From Bacteroidales bacterium (GTDB taxonomy: Bacteria > Bacteroidota > Bacteroidia > Bacteroidales > F082), in the NCBI GenBank assembly GCA_017616675.1, contig JAFZXR010000033.1, forward strand, positions 1-9,661: DNA of 9,661 nt. Direction: 5' to 3'. The position numbers and the translations under genes are program-made. Positions 6,031-9,661 of the stretch are shown here, piece after piece. Every line of letters starts with the position of its first letter. Within the stretch, counting starts at the first letter, position 1. The notes beneath the pieces are model-generated. The model made no database searches, was not told the origin of the DNA, and saw only the letters and a program-made list of their open reading frames with translations.

Positions 6031-6654
6031 TCAATATAGATGTATCACGTATTTCTCAACAAAATAAGGCTCTGCGTACCATTTCGTGATGGAAGTGCTC
6101 TTGCGTTTCCAGTTTTTCGGCACGTTGCGCAGCTCTTCCTCGATGTCGCCACCTTTTAAATATAAAATTCCACCGGCCTCGATGTCGTTGGTGACGCGGA
6201 GTTTGTTGTTACACCATTTCACGAAGTCGGGGAGCTGAGTTACGGCACGGCTCACTATCACGTCGAACTTTTCTTTGATGTTTTCGGCGCGTTCCTGGAT
6301 GGCTGTAACATTCTGTAAATCAAGCTTTTCGACCACGTCTTGCACCACTTTTATCTTCTTTCCGATGCTGTCGACGAGTAAGAATTTCGTTTGAGGGAAC
6401 ATGATGGCTAAAGGAATGCCCGGGAAACCGCCGCCAGTGCCGATGTCGAGAACTTTCATTCCAGGCAGAAGTTCGAAATATTTCGCTATGGCCAACGAAT
6501 GCAGCACATGATGCTCATAGAAGTTGTCCATATCCTTCCTTGAGATGAGGTTAATCTTGCTGTTCCAGTCTTCATAGAGCGGCGCAAGTTTCTCATACTG
6601 AGCCATTTGAGACTCAGACAAATGCGGGAAATATTTTTTTATAATGTCCATCAT
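6031..6654 (-). CDS. rsmG: 16S rRNA (guanine527-N7)-methyltransferase RsmG
   Basis: A 207-residue SAM-dependent methyltransferase (also called GidB) that makes m7G527 in helix 18 of 16S rRNA; loss of it gives low-level streptomycin resistance in other bacteria. The family signatures are present: NLISRKD (35-41), HHVLHSL (48-54), the SAM-binding motif VLDIGTGGGFPGIPLAI (68-84), LLVDSIGKK (92-100) and the later SRAV (135-138). The length is typical. Two ATG codons are in tandem at 6654 and 6651, and either could be the start. The promoter box TATCTTTG ends only 8 nt upstream, so the mRNA leader must be extremely short. It is first of a two-gene operon with the MFS carrier and is divergent from the glucosaminidase gene. 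Confidence 0.97.
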   Translation of the reverse strand: MMDIIKKYFPHLSESQMAQYEKLAPLYEDWNSKINLISRKDMDNFYEHHVLHSLAIAKYFELLPGMKVLDIGTGGGFPGIPLAIMFPQTKFLLVDSIGKKIKVVQDVVEKLDLQNVTAIQERAENIKEKFDVIVSRAVTQLPDFVKWCNNKLRVTNDIEAGGILYLKGGDIEEELRNVPKNWKRKSTSITKWYAEPYFVEKYVIHLY

Positions 6655-6662
6655 TAATCTTG

Positions 6663-6670
6663 CAAAGATA
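6663..6670 (-). promoter_or_regulatory. rsmG promoter, -7 box TATCTTTG, nearly leaderless
   Basis: The minus strand reads TATCTTTG and then only CAAGATTA before the first ATG. With transcription normally starting a few bases after the TTTG, the untranslated leader would be about 2-6 nt, too short for a ribosome-binding site. A separate weaker upstream promoter cannot be excluded. Confidence 0.68.
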
Positions 6671-6703
6671 CAAAAAATAATTTATTCTAAAAATTATATC
6701 AAA

Positions 6704-6719
6704 ATAATTTGTAATTTTA
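6704..6719 (+). promoter_or_regulatory. Possible promoter of the glucosaminidase gene
   Basis: This A/T-rich stretch upstream of the ATG at 6736 holds two imperfect matches to TAnnTTTG: TAATTTG (one base short) and TAATTTTA (last base differs). Neither has a clear -33 box. A promoter must lie in the 81-bp gap to divergent rsmG, but its exact place is uncertain. GAGA just before the ATG is a weak, closely spaced ribosome-site candidate. Confidence 0.3.
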
Positions 6720-6735
6720 CACGTTCAAACGAGAA

Positions 6736-7776
6736 ATGAGCGGAAGAATCAGACATATTGCCCTTGTAGTCCTTGTTTTGTGCGGGTTGACGGCATTTGC
6801 ACAGAATAGCAACCAGAATCAGGGAACCCTTGATTATATTAAGAAATACAAGGATCTTGCGATGGAGCAGATGATAGAGTTTAAGATTCCGGCATCAATA
6901 AAGTTGGCTCAGGCTATCATCGAATCGTCGCATGGCACATCGGAGCTGGCGGTCAAGAGCAACAACCATTTCTGCATCAAATGTCATAACAACTGGACTG
7001 GCAAGAAGACTTATTACGACGACGACGCGAAAGGCGAGTGTTTCAGAGTGTACAACACCGTTGAGGAGTCGTATCGCGACCATTCCAATTTCCTGAAAAA
7101 CGGCACGCGTTATGCTTCGCTTTTTGATATGGAGATTACAGATTACAAAGGATGGGCCAATGGACTGAAAAAAGCAGGATACGCCACTTCACCAGTATAT
7201 GCTACTGTTTTGATAAAAGTCATTGAGGATTATAATCTTCAGCAGTACGACCAGATGGTTGTGAAAAACGAGTTTAAGCCGAAGAAGAAGACTGAAAATG
7301 TGGAGTCTGAAAAGCAAGAAAAGCCTGCAAAAGTTGATAAACCTAAGAAACAGAAGAAAAACAGACATACTGTTGCCGACAACACAGGCGGAGTGCCGGA
7401 TTTGAAGAAATGTCCGGTTGTCGAAATCACCAAGGATCATCATTATATCAAGGAGAATTTCGGAGTGAAGTTTGTCACTACGAAAGAAGGCGACAACCTT
7501 GAAAGTCTGGCCAAAGAGCTCAAGATGTTCCCTAAACAGCTTGTGAAATACAATCATCTCGGAAATAAGACGAATTTTGTGGAAGGCGAGGTGCTATACA
7601 TCGGTCCGATGCGTCAAAAGGCAGCTCAAGGCTACTATATCCATGTGATTCAGAAAGGTGAGACACTGTCGCAGGTGTCGCGACTCTATGCAGTTAAGCT
7701 GGAGCGGCTGTTTAAGATGAATGACCTTGACGAAAATTCAGTCTTGCAGATTGGGCAAGAGATAAGATTAAGATAA
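6736..7776 (+). CDS. Secreted N-acetylglucosaminidase with two LysM domains
   Basis: A 346-residue exported peptidoglycan hydrolase. Residues 1-22 are a signal peptide (basic start, hydrophobic 9-21, cleavage predicted after TAFA). Residues about 30-172 are a glucosaminidase domain (Pfam 01832, the fold of FlgJ and flagellar or autolysin muramidases): the catalytic glutamate is E63 in AQAIIESSHGTSELA, followed by the conserved SNNHFCIKCH (75-84), YRDHSNFL (113-120) and GYATSPVYA (148-156). A very basic linker (181-210, rich in K) suggests contact with anionic wall polymers. Two LysM repeats follow, about 245-289 and 301-346, the second clearer (GETLSQVSRLY, ending QIGQEIRLR); they bind N-acetylglucosamine-containing glycans. 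It probably acts in the periplasm on peptidoglycan during growth or division. This domain order is common in Bacteroidota. It is monocistronic and convergent with uvrA, with only 8 bp between the stop codons. Confidence 0.93.
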   Translation: MSGRIRHIALVVLVLCGLTAFAQNSNQNQGTLDYIKKYKDLAMEQMIEFKIPASIKLAQAIIESSHGTSELAVKSNNHFCIKCHNNWTGKKTYYDDDAKGECFRVYNTVEESYRDHSNFLKNGTRYASLFDMEITDYKGWANGLKKAGYATSPVYATVLIKVIEDYNLQQYDQMVVKNEFKPKKKTENVESEKQEKPAKVDKPKKQKKNRHTVADNTGGVPDLKKCPVVEITKDHHYIKENFGVKFVTTKEGDNLESLAKELKMFPKQLVKYNHLGNKTNFVEGEVLYIGPMRQKAAQGYYIHVIQKGETLSQVSRLYAVKLERLFKMNDLDENSVLQIGQEIRLR

Positions 7777-7778
7777 TC

Positions 7779-7799
7779 AACGAGTTATAATTCGTTTTT
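7779..7799 (+). terminator. Weak terminator candidate after the glucosaminidase gene
   Basis: AACGAG (7779-7784) and TTCGTT (7791-7796) can pair in a 6-bp stem (one G-T pair) around TTATAA and run into TTTTT. It overlaps the last codons of convergent uvrA. The stem is weak and may be chance, but no better stop signal is seen for the plus-strand transcript. Confidence 0.38.
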
Positions 7800-9661
7800 G
7801 AGATAATTGGCGGTGTATCCCACTGCCTTTTTTACTATCTCTTCGGGGGTGCCTTGGCAGAGGATCATGCCGCCGCGCTCGCCGCCTTCGGGTCCCATGT
7901 CGATGATATAATCGGCCATCTTGATGACATCCATGTTGTGCTCGATGATGAGCACGGTATTGCCTTTGTTTACAAGCTTATTCAGCACTTCCATCAAAAT
8001 CTTGATATCTTCGAAATGAAGGCCAGTTGTGGGCTCGTCGAGGATGTAGAGGGTCTTGCCCGTGTCGCGTTTCGACAGCTCTGTGGCCAGTTTCACGCGT
8101 TGTGCCTCGCCGCCTGAGAGGGTGGTCGAAGGCTGTCCGAGGGTGATGTAGCCGAGTCCGACCTCTTGTAACGTCTTGATTTTCTGTAAGATGGAAGGGA
8201 AGTTCTCGAAGAACGTGACGGCTTCGTCGATGGTGAGGTTAAGCACGTCGTTGATTGACTTGCCTTTGAAGCGCACCTCGAGTGTCTCGCGGTTATAGCG
8301 TTTGCCTTGGCATGCCTCGCATTTCACGTGTACGTCGGGCAGGAAGTTCATCTCGATGACGCGCACTCCGGCACCTTGACAGGTCTCGCAGCGGCCGCCT
8401 TTGACGTTGAATGAGAATCGTCCCGACTTATATCCGCGGATCTTCGATTCCGGCAGCTCGCCGTAGAGCTTACGGATGTCGTCGAACACCTTGGTATATG
8501 TGGCAGGGTTGGAGCGGGGCGTCTTGCCAATCGGCGCCTGGTCGATCTCGATGACTTTGTCGATAAACTCGAGGCCTTCGATGCGGTCGTAAGGCAGAGG
8601 GTTCTTCTCCGAGCGGTAGAAATGACGGCTCAGGATAGGGTAGAGCGTCTCGTTAATGAGCGTCGATTTGCCCGAGCCGGAAACCCCGGTCACGCACACC
8701 ATGACGCCGAGCGGCAGCTCGAGGTCGACGTTCTTGAGGTTATGCCCGCTGGCGTTGAATAATCTGAGACATTGCCCTTCGAGGGGTTTCCGTCTCGCCG
8801 GCGGCACCGCGATGCGCTTCTTGCCGCGCAGATAGTCGCAGGTGAGACCGTGGCCGTGCATCGCCTCCTTGGGACTGCCCTGAAACACGACGGTGCCGCC
8901 GTTGACGCCCGCTCCCGGACCTATGTCGATGAGATGGTCGGCGGCGAGCATGGTGTCCTTGTCGTGCTCCACCACGATGATGCTGTTGCCTATGTCACGA
9001 AGCTCCTTCAACGAGTCGATAAGCCTGTGATTATCACGCTGATGCAAGCCGATGGAAGGCTCGTCAAGAATATAAAGTATCCCCGTCAGCTGTGAGCCGA
9101 TCTGCGTGGCTAACCTGATACGTTGCGCCTCGCCGCCCGACAGACTCTTCGCCGGACGGTTCATGTTCAGGTAGTCGATGCCCACGTTGAGCAGGAAGTT
9201 GATGCGTTTCTTTATCTCGATAAGGATGTCGTGCGAGATCTCCTTCTGCTTCTCGTCGAGATGATTCGGGAGGTCGTCGAGCCACGCTGCCAGCGCCGTG
9301 ACGTCCATGTCGGCCAGCTCGGCGATGTTTTTGCCGTTCAGACGGAAATAAAGAGCCTCTTTTTTCAGTCTTTGTCCATGGCACTCAGGACATTCCGTCT
9401 CATTCATGAAGCTGTTGGCCCACTTCGCAATGGAGGCGGGGGCGTTGTCTTCGTTCTGTTTCTTGATGACGTTGACGACGCCCTCAAAAGGCATTGAGTA
9501 TGTTGAACTTGTGCCGAGATATTCCTTTGTCACGGTGAACGACTCATTGCTTCCGTAGAGGATGATGCTCATGGCATTCTCCGGGATCTCGCTGATAGGC
9601 GTGTCGAGCGTGAAGCCGTATCTCGCTCCGATTACCTCGAGTTGGTTGAAGACCCAGTTAT
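7785..9661 (-). CDS. uvrA: UvrA, excinuclease ABC subunit A, C-terminal part (5' end outside window)
   Basis: The damage-recognition ATPase of nucleotide excision repair, which loads UvrB at DNA lesions. The open frame runs through the window edge: upstream of the internal ATG at 9572 it continues without stop for 29 codons, including GFTLDTP, which matches UvrA. About 624 of a usual 940 or so residues are visible. In visible numbering: an insertion-domain motif CPECHGQRL (90-98); ABC signature LSGGEAQR (173-180) and Walker B YILDEP (196-201) of the first ATPase; Walker A GVSGSGKST (325-333) of the second; zinc module C424-x2-C427 and C447-x2-C450; second signature LSGGEAQR (514-521) and Walker B YILDEP (538-543); H-loop IEHN (572-575). 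The first Walker A and the UvrB-binding region lie outside. All visible key residues are intact. Downstream it converges with the glucosaminidase gene. Confidence 0.98.
   Translation of the reverse strand, partial: NWVFNQLEVIGARYGFTLDTPISEIPENAMSIILYGSNESFTVTKEYLGTSSTYSMPFEGVVNVIKKQNEDNAPASIAKWANSFMNETECPECHGQRLKKEALYFRLNGKNIAELADMDVTALAAWLDDLPNHLDEKQKEISHDILIEIKKRINFLLNVGIDYLNMNRPAKSLSGGEAQRIRLATQIGSQLTGILYILDEPSIGLHQRDNHRLIDSLKELRDIGNSIIVVEHDKDTMLAADHLIDIGPGAGVNGGTVVFQGSPKEAMHGHGLTCDYLRGKKRIAVPPARRKPLEGQCLRLFNASGHNLKNVDLELPLGVMVCVTGVSGSGKSTLINETLYPILSRHFYRSEKNPLPYDRIEGLEFIDKVIEIDQAPIGKTPRSNPATYTKVFDDIRKLYGELPESKIRGYKSGRFSFNVKGGRCETCQGAGVRVIEMNFLPDVHVKCEACQGKRYNRETLEVRFKGKSINDVLNLTIDEAVTFFENFPSILQKIKTLQEVGLGYITLGQPSTTLSGGEAQRVKLATELSKRDTGKTLYILDEPTTGLHFEDIKILMEVLNKLVNKGNTVLIIEHNMDVIKMADYIIDMGPEGGERGGMILCQGTPEEIVKKAVGYTANYLKNEL

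Noticed and set aside
1..9661. Insertion sequence, prophage, CRISPR array or defence island
   Set aside because: No transposase or integrase motif, spaced direct repeats or phage genes were found; the tmRNA and tRNA genes, frequent integration sites, show no adjacent integrase or duplicated 3' end within the window.

Overview
The window reads as ordinary chromosome of a member of the Bacteroidota, most likely order Bacteroidales. The reasons are repeated TAnnTTTG (-7) promoter boxes instead of TATAAT, a near absence of Shine-Dalgarno sequences, tRNAs without encoded CCA, a tmRNA tag ending in YALAA, a secreted protein with a type IX secretion (T9SS) C-terminal signal, and a short NtrC-type regulator of a kind I associate with this phylum. 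The genus cannot be read from the sequence.

Layout, left to right. Bases 1-141 hold the 5' part of tmRNA (ssrA, minus strand), including its first pseudoknot and the complete tag frame GENTYALAA, with its promoter at 176-183. Bases 200-2052 hold a two-gene minus-strand operon: a LOG/TIGR00730-family protein, then a sigma-54-type response regulator without a DNA-binding domain, joined by a one-base TAATG overlap. A divergent promoter pair at 2073-2130 serves this operon and a plus-strand tRNA-Gly(CCC)/tRNA-Val(TAC) pair, which ends in a hairpin terminator able to work in both directions.

Bases 2356-4236 (minus) encode a secreted T9SS protein. Its body shows a roughly 55-residue repeat in seven units, which I predict to be a seven-bladed beta-propeller, followed by an FN3-like domain and a short sorting domain. 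After a clear terminator (minus strand, 4300-4334) comes a minus-strand operon of rsmG (16S rRNA methyltransferase) and an MFS transporter resembling MFSD1. Divergent from rsmG is a secreted N-acetylglucosaminidase with two LysM domains (6736-7776, plus). The right end is the C-terminal two-thirds of uvrA (minus), running out of the window.

Most content is housekeeping: ribosome rescue, tRNAs, rRNA modification, wall remodelling and DNA repair. I saw no phage, insertion sequence, CRISPR array, toxin-antitoxin pair or defence cluster, and no convincing new multi-gene system. The best leads are the repeat architecture and short sorting domain of the secreted protein, the regulator lacking a DNA-binding domain, the MFSD1-like carrier beside rsmG, and a nearly leaderless rsmG promoter.
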